This document shows, in pieces, positions 47,706-56,707 of a stretch of 64,000 nucleotides of DNA. Each line of letters begins with the position of its first letter. The first letter of the stretch is position 1. The notes beneath the pieces are model-generated. The model saw nothing but the letters and a program-made list of their open reading frames with translations. It made no database searches and was not told where the DNA came from. The stretch spans positions 121,707-185,706 of the forward strand of contig CANSEY010000005.1 in assembly GCA_947646015.1 (NCBI GenBank), in the 5' to 3' direction. Made by a program: the position numbers and the translations under genes. Source of the DNA: an uncultured Bacteroides sp. Lineage in GTDB: Bacteria; Bacteroidota; Bacteroidia; Bacteroidales; Bacteroidaceae.

Positions 47706-48692
47706 TCATTTTTTATAAAGAAGTATATTCCTGCCTTCTTTCTTATAATTGATATCACTGATAAATTCGATGGATTTAAGTACGGACTCCAGACTCTTAT
47801 TGTCATGTTCACCGGTAATCAGATTATCAAATTCCTGTCCGGAAGCAAAGGTTATCTGACAATTATAAACACGTTCCAGTTCTTTTGCCACATCCCGGAT
47901 CGGAGTACTGTTAAAACGCAGGCTTCCCTTGATCCAGACTGCTACCCCACGTTCTTCCTTCTTCTTACTATATTCACCGGAAACGGTATTTATCAGAACT
48001 TGTTCTTTTGCAGTCAATCGCATCATTGCTTCCGGCAGATCAACCTGTACTTTGCCACTCTCTACACTTACCGATACGATTTCATCCGTAGAGTAAGATT
48101 TTACATCAAACCGGGTTCCCAAAACACGAACATCCAGTCGCTTCGTCTGTACAATAAACGGCATATCTTCATTATGGGCAACCCTGAAATATCCTTCTCC
48201 TTCCAGTTCCACTTTCCGGATATCCCCTTGAAAAGAATCAGGATAACGTACTTGTGAACAAGAGTTCAACACTAATATAGTTCCGTCCGGTAATTCCACC
48301 CGTTTCTTCTCTCCAAAAGAGGTTGAGATTTCAGCGAAAGTTATCTGCTGCTCACTCATATACCGGAAATAACTGATACTTCCTGTCACGATGGCTATTA
48401 CAGCCGCCACACTGGCTGCAATCGTCATTACCCGACGGAACCAGGTACGTTTCTTATGTTCAATATGTTTCAGCAACTGGCGAGCCTCCTTTTTATACTT
48501 CTCACGCTCCAAGTCAGTAACAGGCTGCTGGCTGACGGATTCCTCCCAGACTTCGGCAGACAACTCATCCAATATATCTTTATGGTCAGCATCTCTCATA
48601 CTTTCCAGTAACTGCGATGCTTCCTCCCGGATGTACATATCATCCAGATAGCGACGTAATTTGTTTTTTTCTGTCTTCGTATCTTTCATCAT
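47706..48692 (-). CDS. FecR-family anti-sigma factor
   Basis: A 328-residue inner-membrane protein: cytoplasmic N-terminal region that would hold the sigma factor, one membrane segment (about residues 85-108), and a periplasmic FecR domain (RVELPDGTILVLNSCSQVRYPDSF..VELEGEGYFRVAHN..VLGTRFDVKSY). The C-terminal STN-like/DUF4974 domain (LRFNSTPIRDVAKELERVYNCQITF) is expected to contact the STN domain of the SusC transporter. It lies 84 bp after the ECF sigma gene and 212 bp before susC. Confidence 0.94.
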   Translation of the reverse strand: MMKDTKTEKNKLRRYLDDMYIREEASQLLESMRDADHKDILDELSAEVWEESVSQQPVTDLEREKYKKEARQLLKHIEHKKRTWFRRVMTIAASVAAVIAIVTGSISYFRYMSEQQITFAEISTSFGEKKRVELPDGTILVLNSCSQVRYPDSFQGDIRKVELEGEGYFRVAHNEDMPFIVQTKRLDVRVLGTRFDVKSYSTDEIVSVSVESGKVQVDLPEAMMRLTAKEQVLINTVSGEYSKKKEERGVAVWIKGSLRFNSTPIRDVAKELERVYNCQITFASGQEFDNLITGEHDNKSLESVLKSIEFISDINYKKEGRNILLYKK

Positions 48693-48776
48693 ATATTCAA
48701 ATAAGGGTGCTGATTTTTCCCCTTCGTATTAGTAATACACAAAGGCAGGAAACAGCTAGGGTATGATTAACATTTA

Positions 48777-49379
48777 TTATAAATTCAGACAAAGTAGAAT
48801 CAGCAATATGTCAGCAGAAGTACCCGAATATTTAGTCAAGTAGGCACGAATCACTTTCAACGAAACAGAAATATGCTCCTGTACGGTATTGACAGAGACT
48901 CCCAGCGCTTCCGCAATTTCTTTATGGGACATCTGTAAATCTCGGCTCATATTAAAGACTTCACGCTGACGGGGAGTCAATTGTTCCAATGCACGGCTAA
49001 GGACATCCTTCAAATCATCGAACAATATTTTATTATTCGTTTCATTGGCCGAATCAACCGCATGAGAAAGGATATGCTCTTTCAACTTATCTTCATTCGC
49101 CATATCCCGTATCTGATTAAGGATACGATTGCGTACAATCGTATATAAATAGGATGAGAAAGACGCATCCGGATTGATAAAACGCCTGCTTTGCCATACA
49201 ACCGTAAACGCGTCCTGAAAAATATCTTCGGCAAACTCACGAGATTTGACGAACTTCATCGCAAAATACAGCAAGCGATTCTTATAGGCGGCATAGAGTT
49301 CGCAAAAGGCATCCTCATCGCCGTCTATCAGACGGAGAACTAACTCCCGTTCGTCCATAAGCGTGTCTGTTGCGTACAT
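48777..49379 (-). CDS. ECF-type RNA polymerase sigma-70 factor
   Basis: A sigma factor of about 200 residues with region 2 (LYFAMKFVKSREFAEDIFQDAFTVVWQSR) and region 4 (LTPRQREVFNMSRDLQMSHKEIAEALGVSVNTVQEHIS), as in Bacteroides ECF factors of Sus-type loci. An in-frame GTG at 49400 is rejected as the start because the -7 box TACCTTTG occupies 49400-49407. ATG at 49379 follows an A-rich stretch about 14 nt from the expected start site. It probably drives the downstream susC operon when released by the FecR protein. Confidence 0.94.
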   Translation of the reverse strand: MYATDTLMDERELVLRLIDGDEDAFCELYAAYKNRLLYFAMKFVKSREFAEDIFQDAFTVVWQSRRFINPDASFSSYLYTIVRNRILNQIRDMANEDKLKEHILSHAVDSANETNNKILFDDLKDVLSRALEQLTPRQREVFNMSRDLQMSHKEIAEALGVSVNTVQEHISVSLKVIRAYLTKYSGTSADILLILLCLNL

Positions 49380-49399
49380 ATTTTCTTTACTTTTGGGCA

Positions 49400-49407
49400 C
49401 AAAGGTA
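49400..49407 (-). promoter_or_regulatory. -7 box of the ECF sigma gene
   Basis: CAAAGGTA on the plus strand is TACCTTTG on the minus strand, matching TAnnTTTG. It lies 21 bp before the ATG at 49379 and decides against the GTG at 49400. No well-spaced -33 box was seen. Confidence 0.6.
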
Positions 49408-49574
49408 TTGTTATGATGTTACAAACGTATGTATTTTTTCTGAAATAAAAAAATAAAGCTCCCTTCTTATTAAATCTCCCGTTAAGAACTTTATCTACCT
49501 TTCCATTGTTATTAGTAATAGTAAAGTGCAAATAAGACGCACACCAAAGTTCTATTAAAAAAGAAAGGAAGATT

Positions 49575-50279
49575 ATGAAAAAAGTAATCGACAGAGCTTC
49601 ATCAAGAGGCTATTTTAATCATGGCTGGCTCAAAACCCACCACACATTCAGTTTTGCTAACTATTACAATCCGGAAAGAATCCATTTCGGAGCCTTGCGA
49701 GTGCTGAATGATGACAGTGTAGACCCGTCGATGGGATTTGATACTCATCCACATAAAAATATGGAAGTAATTTCCATTCCGTTGAAAGGGTATCTGAGAC
49801 ATGGCGACAGTGTACAAAATACGAAAACGATTACTCCCGGTGATATCCAAGTGATGAGTACGGGCAGTGGTATCTATCATAGTGAGTATAACGACAGCAA
49901 GGAAAAACAATTGGAATTCCTGCAAATATGGGTATTCCCCCGAATCGAGAATACGAAACCCGAATATAACAATTTCGATATACGTCCGCTGCTGAAACCG
50001 AACGAGTTATCTCTGATCATTTCACCGAACGGCAAGACACCGGCCTCCATCAAACAGGATGCCTGGTTCTCTATGGGAGACTTCGATACGGAAAGAACCA
50101 TCGAATATTGTATGCATCAGGAAGGTAACGGAGCTTATCTGTTTGTGATAGAAGGAGAGATCAGCGTGGCCGATGAACATCTGGCCAAACGTGACGGCAT
50201 CGGAATATGGGATACCAAAAGCTTCTCTATCCGTGCTACTAAAGGGACCAAACTTCTGGTAATGGAAGTACCCATGTAA
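49575..50279 (+). CDS. Pirin-family protein (YhhW-like)
   Basis: A 234-residue bicupin pirin. The metal-binding set is visible in GWLKTHHTFSFANYYNP, FDTHPHKNMEVISIPLKGYLRHGDS and GSGIYHSEYN. Homologues such as YhhW act as quercetin 2,3-dioxygenases; a metabolic or redox-sensing role is suspected in most bacteria. GAAAGGAAG precedes the ATG. It is read divergently from the ECF sigma gene. Confidence 0.92.
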   Translation: MKKVIDRASSRGYFNHGWLKTHHTFSFANYYNPERIHFGALRVLNDDSVDPSMGFDTHPHKNMEVISIPLKGYLRHGDSVQNTKTITPGDIQVMSTGSGIYHSEYNDSKEKQLEFLQIWVFPRIENTKPEYNNFDIRPLLKPNELSLIISPNGKTPASIKQDAWFSMGDFDTERTIEYCMHQEGNGAYLFVIEGEISVADEHLAKRDGIGIWDTKSFSIRATKGTKLLVMEVPM

Positions 50280-50318
50280 AAAACATTATTTCTAGTTTTA
50301 TTCTATTCTATTTAAATG

Positions 50319-50350
50319 AAGCGGTCCCACTCTACAGAGTGAGACCGCTT
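50319..50350. terminator. Bidirectional terminator between pirin and dsbD genes
   Basis: AAGCGGTC and GACCGCTT bracket CCACTCT/AGAGTGA, forming a 14-bp stem with one mismatch and a 4-nt loop. It lies between two convergent genes, with T-rich sequence on the right flank. Confidence 0.75.
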
Positions 50351-50374
50351 CTCATTGATAGTTATATCTTCGGA

Positions 50375-52435
50375 TTATTTTTCCTTCCGATAATTCTCCA
50401 GTCCAGTTTGCAGGAATTCAATATATTTGGGAATGTCTTCATCGTAAGCATAAGACTTATTCAAAGGACTTCCCTGATTATCCAGCAATACATAGAAAGG
50501 CTGTGCATTAGCACCAAACTTCACACGTTGCAGATAGCTCCACTTATCACCGACTGTACGCAAAGTACGTTCCTTACCGTTCTCTACGATTTTCACAGGT
50601 TCGGTCAACGGAGTTTTATTATCCACATACAGAGTAATCAGCACATAATCATTATTAATCAGATCACTCACTTTCGGGTCCGTCCATACAGCGGCTTCCA
50701 TCTTACGACAGTTCACGCATCCATAGCCTGTAAAGTCAAGCATCACTGGTTTGCCATTCAGACGTGCATACTCCATACCCAGATCGTAGTCATCGAATTT
50801 CGCATGTACTTCATTCTTATACAGATTAAAGTCTTGCGTATGCATAGGAGGCGCAAAAGCACTTACGGCTTTTAACGGAGCTCCCCACAAACCGGGAACC
50901 ATATATACGGCAAACGCCAGAGAAATAAGTGCCATAAAGAAACGAGTCACTCCCACCTTATTGTCATCATCGTCATGCGGAAACTTGATTTTACCAAGCA
51001 AATAGAAACCCAGCAATGCAAAGATGACAATCCACAGAGCGAGGAAGGTTTCACGGTCGAGTAATCTCCAGCCATAAGCCAGATCGGCAACCGACAGGAA
51101 TTTAAGCGCAAATGCCAGTTCCAGAAATCCTAACGTCACTTTGATCACATTCATCCATCCGCCCGACTTCGGCATAGACTTCAGCCATGACGGGAACAGA
51201 GCAAAGAGTGTGAACGGCAATGCCAATGCAATGGCAAAACCCAACATACCGATAGCCGGGGCCACCACGCTTCCTGTAGTAGAAACCTGTACCAGCAGGA
51301 ATCCGATAATCGGACCTGTACAAGAGAAAGATACCAGTGAAAGTGTAAATGCCATCAGGAAGATACTCAGCAGACCGGTAGTCGATTCCGCTTTACTATC
51401 TACCGCATTGCCCCACTTTGACGGTAATCTAATCTCAAACGCTCCAAAAAATGAAGCGGCAAAGATTACCAGCATCAGGAAGAAAAGGATATTAAAGACA
51501 GCATTCGTCGATAAAGCATTGAGCGCACTGGCACCAAATATCAGTGTAATAGCCAATCCTAATGCCACATAAATAACGACAATGGAAGCACCATAAGTCC
51601 ACGCATCACGAATACCTTTCTTCTTATCTTTGCTACGTTTCAGAAAGAAACTGACTGTCATCGGGATAATAGGCCACACACAAGGAGTGAACAAAGCCAG
51701 CAATCCACCCAGGAAACCTGTCACGAAAATATAAATCCAGGACATATCTCCCTGAGTATGTTCCTCGCCCAGTGCCTGCAATTCACTGATTACCGGACGC
51801 CAAAGGTCACCGGAAGCTACTGCTGGTTGAATATCGGCATTTGCATCCGTAGCAGAAGCAGGAACCAGTTCCATCATCGCAGCAGAGTCTTTGGACGCAG
51901 CAGGAGCAGTTACCTCTTCCGCCTCTTTTGTCTCCGGCTTATCAACTTTGGCTACAGGAGTAGCCGTAGTTCCGGCCTTTGCTTCACCCGAAAACTTAAA
52001 AGGAACTTCTGTCGGAGGCAGACAACTCTCATCGTCGCAGGCTCCATATTCCAGATAACCTTCTATCGCATAAGCTCCACCAGTCAGCTTCACTTTCTGC
52101 ACGAATTTGGCAGTATTCTCGAAATAGCGCACTTTCATTTCGAACAGTTTGTCGAAAGTAGCTATTTCCTTGCCGACAGGCTTCAATTTACCAACCAGTT
52201 CTACACCGGACTTCTTCTCCACATTAAATGTGGCAGAAATAGGTCCTCCGTCTCCAAGATCGGTAGAATAAACATGCCACCCTTTGTCAATGGCAGCTGT
52301 AAACACGATCTCCGCTTCTGTATCAGAAAGAGAGTTCAGTTCTGTTTTAAACTTTACCGGATCTTTAATCTGCGCCTGCAATGTATAGGCTACAAAGCTT
52401 AAAAGCAGAAAAGAAATTAATTTTCTCATTTTCAT
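50375..52435 (-). CDS. dsbD: DsbD-type thiol:disulfide interchange protein
   Basis: A 686-residue inner-membrane protein in three parts: signal peptide and DsbD N-terminal immunoglobulin-like domain (about 22-145, with YGACDDESCLPPTEVPF carrying its Cys pair), an Ala-rich linker, an eight-helix membrane domain (about 215-500, with CVWPIIPMTVSF and SFSCTGPIIGFLL supplying the redox Cys), and a C-terminal thioredoxin domain with GYGCVNCRKME. It moves electrons from cytoplasmic thioredoxin to periplasmic partners, which would include the exported thioredoxin at 6863-7327. Length matches the family. Confidence 0.93.
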   Translation of the reverse strand: MKMRKLISFLLLSFVAYTLQAQIKDPVKFKTELNSLSDTEAEIVFTAAIDKGWHVYSTDLGDGGPISATFNVEKKSGVELVGKLKPVGKEIATFDKLFEMKVRYFENTAKFVQKVKLTGGAYAIEGYLEYGACDDESCLPPTEVPFKFSGEAKAGTTATPVAKVDKPETKEAEEVTAPAASKDSAAMMELVPASATDANADIQPAVASGDLWRPVISELQALGEEHTQGDMSWIYIFVTGFLGGLLALFTPCVWPIIPMTVSFFLKRSKDKKKGIRDAWTYGASIVVIYVALGLAITLIFGASALNALSTNAVFNILFFLMLVIFAASFFGAFEIRLPSKWGNAVDSKAESTTGLLSIFLMAFTLSLVSFSCTGPIIGFLLVQVSTTGSVVAPAIGMLGFAIALALPFTLFALFPSWLKSMPKSGGWMNVIKVTLGFLELAFALKFLSVADLAYGWRLLDRETFLALWIVIFALLGFYLLGKIKFPHDDDDNKVGVTRFFMALISLAFAVYMVPGLWGAPLKAVSAFAPPMHTQDFNLYKNEVHAKFDDYDLGMEYARLNGKPVMLDFTGYGCVNCRKMEAAVWTDPKVSDLINNDYVLITLYVDNKTPLTEPVKIVENGKERTLRTVGDKWSYLQRVKFGANAQPFYVLLDNQGSPLNKSYAYDEDIPKYIEFLQTGLENYRKEK

Positions 52436-52444
52436 TATTGGGGG

Positions 52445-52744
52445 TTATAATTCATAATCCACGCATGCACGACTGTCCTTTGCTTCAGCTATAATCTTTC
52501 CGGCTGCCACATGATCAGGGTGTGTTGCATAGAACTTCACATCCTCCAGCGTGTCAAATTCGCTATAGAGAGCTATATGCCAAGCCTCTCCCGGATTCAT
52601 ATTCAGTCCGACTTCAATCTTACGGATCACTGAAATCTTAGCGGGGAGCGCTTCGATAGCTTCCTTAAATTTATTCATCACTACGAGTTTCTCCGCTTCG
52701 GGAACTTCGTCTTTTAACTTAAATAATACAATGTGTTTCACCAT
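52445..52744 (-). CDS. Dabb (stress-responsive A/B barrel) protein
   Basis: A 99-residue protein beginning VKHIVLFKLKDEVPEAEK, with HIALYSEFDTLEDVKFYATHPDHVA, the classic Dabb dimeric alpha/beta barrel pattern. Family members have varied, mostly unknown roles. It precedes dsbD by 9 bp. On the minus strand, a -7 box TAATTTTG (plus 52807-52814) lies upstream, divergent from udk. Confidence 0.9.
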   Translation of the reverse strand: MVKHIVLFKLKDEVPEAEKLVVMNKFKEAIEALPAKISVIRKIEVGLNMNPGEAWHIALYSEFDTLEDVKFYATHPDHVAAGKIIAEAKDSRACVDYEL

Positions 52745-52771
52745 TACGTTGTTATTTTAATGAATTGTTTC

Positions 52772-52779
52772 TATATTTG
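52772..52779 (+). promoter_or_regulatory. udk -7 box
   Basis: TATATTTG matches the Bacteroides -7 consensus on the plus strand, 66 bp before the udk ATG. The -33 region is weak. Confidence 0.5.
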
Positions 52780-52845
52780 TCTTGTCAATGCATTACATTA
52801 CTAATGCAAAATTACTCTATTTGGTTCAAATAACACTATAAAGAG

Positions 52846-53463
52846 ATGTTAATAATAGGAATAGCAGGTGGAACGGGCTCCGGAAAAACCACCGTCGTAC
52901 GAAAAATAATAGAAAGCCTCCCCGTTGGAGAAGTAGTACTATTACCTCAGGATTCATACTACAAAGACAGTAGTCACGTGCCGGTTGAAGAACGTCAGAA
53001 TATCAACTTTGACCATCCGGATGCTTTTGAATGGAGCTTGCTTTCCAAACATGTGATGATGCTGAAAGAAGGAAAAAGCATCGAGCAGCCGACCTATTCT
53101 TATCTGACTTGTACCCGCCAACCGGAAACCATCCACATCGAGCCTCGTGAAGTCGTCATTATTGAAGGTATCCTTGCCTTGTGCGACAAGAAGCTACGCA
53201 ATATGATGGATCTAAAGATATTTGTAGATGCCGATCCCGATGAACGCCTGATACGTGTCATCCAAAGGGATGTCATCGAAAGAGGACGGACAGCGGAAGC
53301 TGTCATGGAACGCTATACCCGTGTTCTGAAACCGATGCACCTGCAATTCATAGAACCCTGCAAACGCTATGCGGACCTTATCGTTCCAGAAGGCGGCAGC
53401 AATGCAGTAGCTATCGATATATTAACAATGTATATCAAGAAACATTTGAAAAATGAAGAATGA
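52846..53463 (+). CDS. udk: Uridine kinase
   Basis: A 205-residue kinase of the uridine/cytidine salvage pathway. The P-loop GGTGSGKT is at residues 8-15; LPQDSYYKD, NFDHPDAFEW and the IEGILAL motif complete the Udk signature. It phosphorylates uridine and cytidine to UMP and CMP in the cytoplasm. The stop codon overlaps the start of the next gene by 4 bp (ATGA). Confidence 0.96.
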   Translation: MLIIGIAGGTGSGKTTVVRKIIESLPVGEVVLLPQDSYYKDSSHVPVEERQNINFDHPDAFEWSLLSKHVMMLKEGKSIEQPTYSYLTCTRQPETIHIEPREVVIIEGILALCDKKLRNMMDLKIFVDADPDERLIRVIQRDVIERGRTAEAVMERYTRVLKPMHLQFIEPCKRYADLIVPEGGSNAVAIDILTMYIKKHLKNEE

Positions 53464-54869
53464 AAGATAAAGAGTTCAGAATGAGTGCCAAGACACTGAT
53501 CCTCCCCTTGTTTCTTATACTTTTGTGCTGTGTATTCGGATGCCGGAACAAACATCATACCGAAAAGAATGAAACAGCACACGATCTTCCACAGATTAAA
53601 GACAGTGGAGAACTGGTTGTGCTGACACTCTATAGCTCTACTTCATATTTCATTTATCGCGGACAGGAAATGGGATTCCAATACGAACTCAGTGAACAGT
53701 TCGCTAAAAGTCTGGGACTGAAACTCAGAATCGAGGTAGCCAGAAATGTCCGTGAATTGATTCAGAAATTACAGTCAGGCGAAGGAGATATGATCGCCTA
53801 CAACCTGCCGATTACCAAAGAATGGAAAGACAGCCTTTTGTATTGCGGAGAAGACATAATCACCCATCAGGTTATCGTCCAGCAAGGAAATGGAAAGCAT
53901 AAACCATTGAAAGATGTAACGGAACTTATCGGCAAAGATATATATGTCAAACCAGGCAAATATTACGATCGCCTCGTGAATCTGAACAACGAACTGGGAG
54001 GTGGTATCCATATTCATAAGATAACGGGAGATAGCGTTACCGCGGAAGACTTAATCACCCAGGTAGCACAAGGTAAGATTCCCTATACCGTAGCCGATAA
54101 TGATTTAGCCAAACTGAATAAAACTTACTATCCCAATCTGAATATCGATCTTTCTATCAGTTTTGACCAGCGTTCTTCATGGGCTGTACGAAAAGACAGT
54201 CCCGAACTGGCAGCCGCCGCCACAAACTGGCATAAAGAAAATATGACCTCTCCTGCCTATACGGCAAGTATGAAGCGTTACTTCGAGAATAGTAAAATGA
54301 TGCCACACTCCCCCATCCTTTCACTTAAAGAAGGAAAAATATCACATTACGACGATTTATTCAAGAAATACGCCCAAGAGATCGGATGGGACTGGCGAAT
54401 GCTGGCATCCCTCGCCTATACAGAATCAAACTTTGACACAACAGCCGTATCTTGGGCAGGAGCCAAAGGATTGATGCAATTGATGCCTGCCACTGCACGC
54501 GCAATGGGCGTACCCGCAGGTAAAGAACAAAACCCGGAAGAAAGTATAAAAGCAGCCGTTAAATACATTGCCGCCACAGACCGAAGTTTCAATATGATCC
54601 CTGACAAACAGGAACGGCTCAACTTCATACTGGCTTCTTACAATGCCGGCCTAGGACATATCTACGACGCCATGGCATTAGCAAAAAAATACGGAAAGAA
54701 TAACCTCGTATGGAAAGACAACGTCGAAAACTTCATCCTGCTCAAAAGCAATGAGGAATACTTCACCGATCCTGTTTGTAAAAATGGATATTTCCGTGGC
54801 ATAGAAACGTTCAACTTCGTACGTGATATTCAGTCCCGGTTCGAATCGTACAAAAAAAAGATAAAATAA
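53460..54869 (+). CDS. MltF-like membrane-bound lytic transglycosylase
   Basis: A 469-residue lipoprotein (lipobox near VFGC) with an N-terminal periplasmic substrate-binding-like domain (about 45-275, GELVVLTLYSSTSYFIYRGQEMG begins it) and a C-terminal SLT transglycosylase domain. The catalytic Glu is in LAYTESNFD, with GAKGLMQLMPATA and ILASYNAGLGH downstream. MltF enzymes cleave peptidoglycan between MurNAc and GlcNAc. Translationally coupled to udk by an ATGA overlap; an alternative ATG lies at 53481. It is not otherwise linked to pyrimidine salvage. Confidence 0.9.
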   Translation: MKDKEFRMSAKTLILPLFLILLCCVFGCRNKHHTEKNETAHDLPQIKDSGELVVLTLYSSTSYFIYRGQEMGFQYELSEQFAKSLGLKLRIEVARNVRELIQKLQSGEGDMIAYNLPITKEWKDSLLYCGEDIITHQVIVQQGNGKHKPLKDVTELIGKDIYVKPGKYYDRLVNLNNELGGGIHIHKITGDSVTAEDLITQVAQGKIPYTVADNDLAKLNKTYYPNLNIDLSISFDQRSSWAVRKDSPELAAAATNWHKENMTSPAYTASMKRYFENSKMMPHSPILSLKEGKISHYDDLFKKYAQEIGWDWRMLASLAYTESNFDTTAVSWAGAKGLMQLMPATARAMGVPAGKEQNPEESIKAAVKYIAATDRSFNMIPDKQERLNFILASYNAGLGHIYDAMALAKKYGKNNLVWKDNVENFILLKSNEEYFTDPVCKNGYFRGIETFNFVRDIQSRFESYKKKIK

Positions 54870-54961
54870 GTAATAAGTATCAGGTAATAGGTAATAACCG
54901 TAGCTTATCAATAGTGTATCCGCACGGCTTATTACCTATTACTTATTACCTATTACTTATT
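54865..54961. terminator. Long AT-rich hairpin between convergent genes
   Basis: Tandem TAATAGG/TAATAAG-type units at 54865-54897 are inverted at 54929-54961; the inner 14 bp and outer 14 bp pair well around a mismatched middle. It lies between the transglycosylase and symporter genes. Simple-sequence inverted repeats of this kind also end the dpp11 gene at 4991. Confidence 0.65.
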
Positions 54962-54963
54962 TA

Positions 54964-56514
54964 CTACTTGTTTCTGCCCGTCAAAAGGCTAACCACCACA
55001 ATAGCCAGTATAGACAATGGTAATGCAAAGAGAATAGGGTCAATTACCGGAAACGGATATGTCTCAATCAATACATCCTTGCCAAACAGGAATTTACATA
55101 TTCCCATTGCGGCAGCTTCTTTCTGATGAAGGAATATTAGTGCAAAAGCACTGCCTAAAGTTCCTACCCAGAGACTTGCCATAACTCCCTGTTTCGTCGC
55201 TTTCTTCCAGTACAATGCACAAAAGTAGGCAGGAAGAAATGCAGCAGCACAGATACCCATGAAAATAGAAGTTCCGCGGGCGATAATATCGTGAGGCAGC
55301 ATATAGCAAATAATATAGCTGACCAAAATAGAGAAAAGTACTCCCAAACGAATCACATTTGTCAATTTGCCACGAGAACGGGGTTTATAAGTACCATAAA
55401 TGTCAGAACCAACCGATGCTCCCATTGTGTGGAACTGAGAACTAAGCGTAGACATACTTGCAGAAAGGATACAGAGCATAAACAAAGCGGCAAACCAGTC
55501 CGGCATAGCTTTATTGATGAAATAAGGAATGATTTTATCAATATCCTGTATCACTTCCGTAGCAACGGCTCCTTCTGTCTTCAAGAAGAAAAGATTGCTT
55601 AATGCACCGGCATGATAGATAGCTCCTACCGTTATAATCAGGAAAAAACAACCGATAAATACGCCACGATTCAACTGTTTGCTACTTTCTACCGTCATAA
55701 AACGTACCACCAACTGAGGCTGTGCAAGGCAACCGATTCCTACTCCCAAAATAAGAGAGGTAACCAATGAGTACCACTGTGGAGAACCTGTCACAGGCAT
55801 TGCGGTCCATCCCTGATGCCCCAATGCCTTGAACTTTTCCGGAACCAGAGGGGCTATATTTGTCAATTCCTTGTTTGCTTCCGTAAAACCCATGCCAAGC
55901 ACCTGATACAAAGAGAACAACAGGAACAACATACAGCCAAACATGATAACTGCCTGTAAAGCATCCGTATACATCACCCCCTTCATTCCTCCCGCAATCA
56001 CATACGCAGCAATGACTAACGTAAATATCAGCAGAGATATATTAAAATCAATCTGAAAAATCTGTTCAATAAATACAGCGCCCCCTTTCATTACCACAGC
56101 AGCGTACAACGGCATACCTATAAATATGACGGCTGCAATGAACACCTGTATATTACGGGAACGAAAATGACGGCCTAATAACTGCGGAAAAGTGCTGACA
56201 TTCAGTTTTGCTCCCATGCGCCGGGTACGCAAACCGAAGAATATGAAGGCGATAACTACCCCGACAAACATATTGAGGAAACACAGCCACTGAATACCCA
56301 TACCGAAAGCAGCCGCTACTCCGCCAAAACCAACTATAGCAGACGCAGAGATAAACGTAGCACCATAAGAAAGCGCCATCACTATCGGATTCATCTGACG
56401 TCCGCCAACCAGATAATCACTGGTATTCGTAGTCTTCTTATATCCTAAAAAACCGAGGTAGGCCAATGACAGCAGATAAGCTATCACAATCAAGCCAAGA
56501 GTAAATGTATTCAT
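54964..56514 (-). CDS. Sodium:solute symporter (SSS family)
   Basis: A 516-residue membrane protein with about 13 helices of the SSS fold. Landmarks: DYLVGGRQMNPIVMALSYGATFISASAIVGFGG at the N-terminus and GGMKGVMYTDALQAVIMFG mid-protein, with GIGCLAQPQLVVRFM. SSS proteins import organic solutes (proline, pantothenate, sugars, carboxylates) with Na+; the substrate here is not clear. Its ATG overlaps the stop of a 41-residue membrane peptide gene, which marks the subgroup with a small accessory protein. Confidence 0.92.
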   Translation of the reverse strand: MNTFTLGLIVIAYLLSLAYLGFLGYKKTTNTSDYLVGGRQMNPIVMALSYGATFISASAIVGFGGVAAAFGMGIQWLCFLNMFVGVVIAFIFFGLRTRRMGAKLNVSTFPQLLGRHFRSRNIQVFIAAVIFIGMPLYAAVVMKGGAVFIEQIFQIDFNISLLIFTLVIAAYVIAGGMKGVMYTDALQAVIMFGCMLFLLFSLYQVLGMGFTEANKELTNIAPLVPEKFKALGHQGWTAMPVTGSPQWYSLVTSLILGVGIGCLAQPQLVVRFMTVESSKQLNRGVFIGCFFLIITVGAIYHAGALSNLFFLKTEGAVATEVIQDIDKIIPYFINKAMPDWFAALFMLCILSASMSTLSSQFHTMGASVGSDIYGTYKPRSRGKLTNVIRLGVLFSILVSYIICYMLPHDIIARGTSIFMGICAAAFLPAYFCALYWKKATKQGVMASLWVGTLGSAFALIFLHQKEAAAMGICKFLFGKDVLIETYPFPVIDPILFALPLSILAIVVVSLLTGRNK

Positions 56515-56636
56515 CGCGTTTCGTCTTTATCGTCGTCCTTATTCCAATATTTCAGCCCAAACCAGGCAGCAAAAATCACACATATCACTGAGAGGATATA
56601 TGGCAAGACTATAAAAGGGTCATCTATTCCAAACAT
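56511..56636 (-). CDS. Symporter small accessory protein
   Basis: A 41-codon frame starting MFGIDDPFIVLPYILSVICV, with a single membrane helix (about residues 8-27), then KYWNKDDDKDETR. The TGA overlaps the ATG of the symporter gene (ATGA). Small single-helix proteins of about 40 residues are known companions of SSS symporters in Bacteroidetes and related phyla. It is too short for most gene callers. Likely binds the symporter in the inner membrane; its exact role is unknown. Confidence 0.85.
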   Translation of the reverse strand: MFGIDDPFIVLPYILSVICVIFAAWFGLKYWNKDDDKDETR

Positions 56637-56707
56637 TTGCGTATCAGATTTTAATCAATTAAGCCACAAATGTAAGGAATTTATTGAAAAGACAAAACTT
56701 TTGTTTA

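Noticed and set aside
49380-49400. GTG start for the ECF sigma factor
   Set aside because: It overlaps the -7 box at 49400-49407, so it would not be in the transcript.
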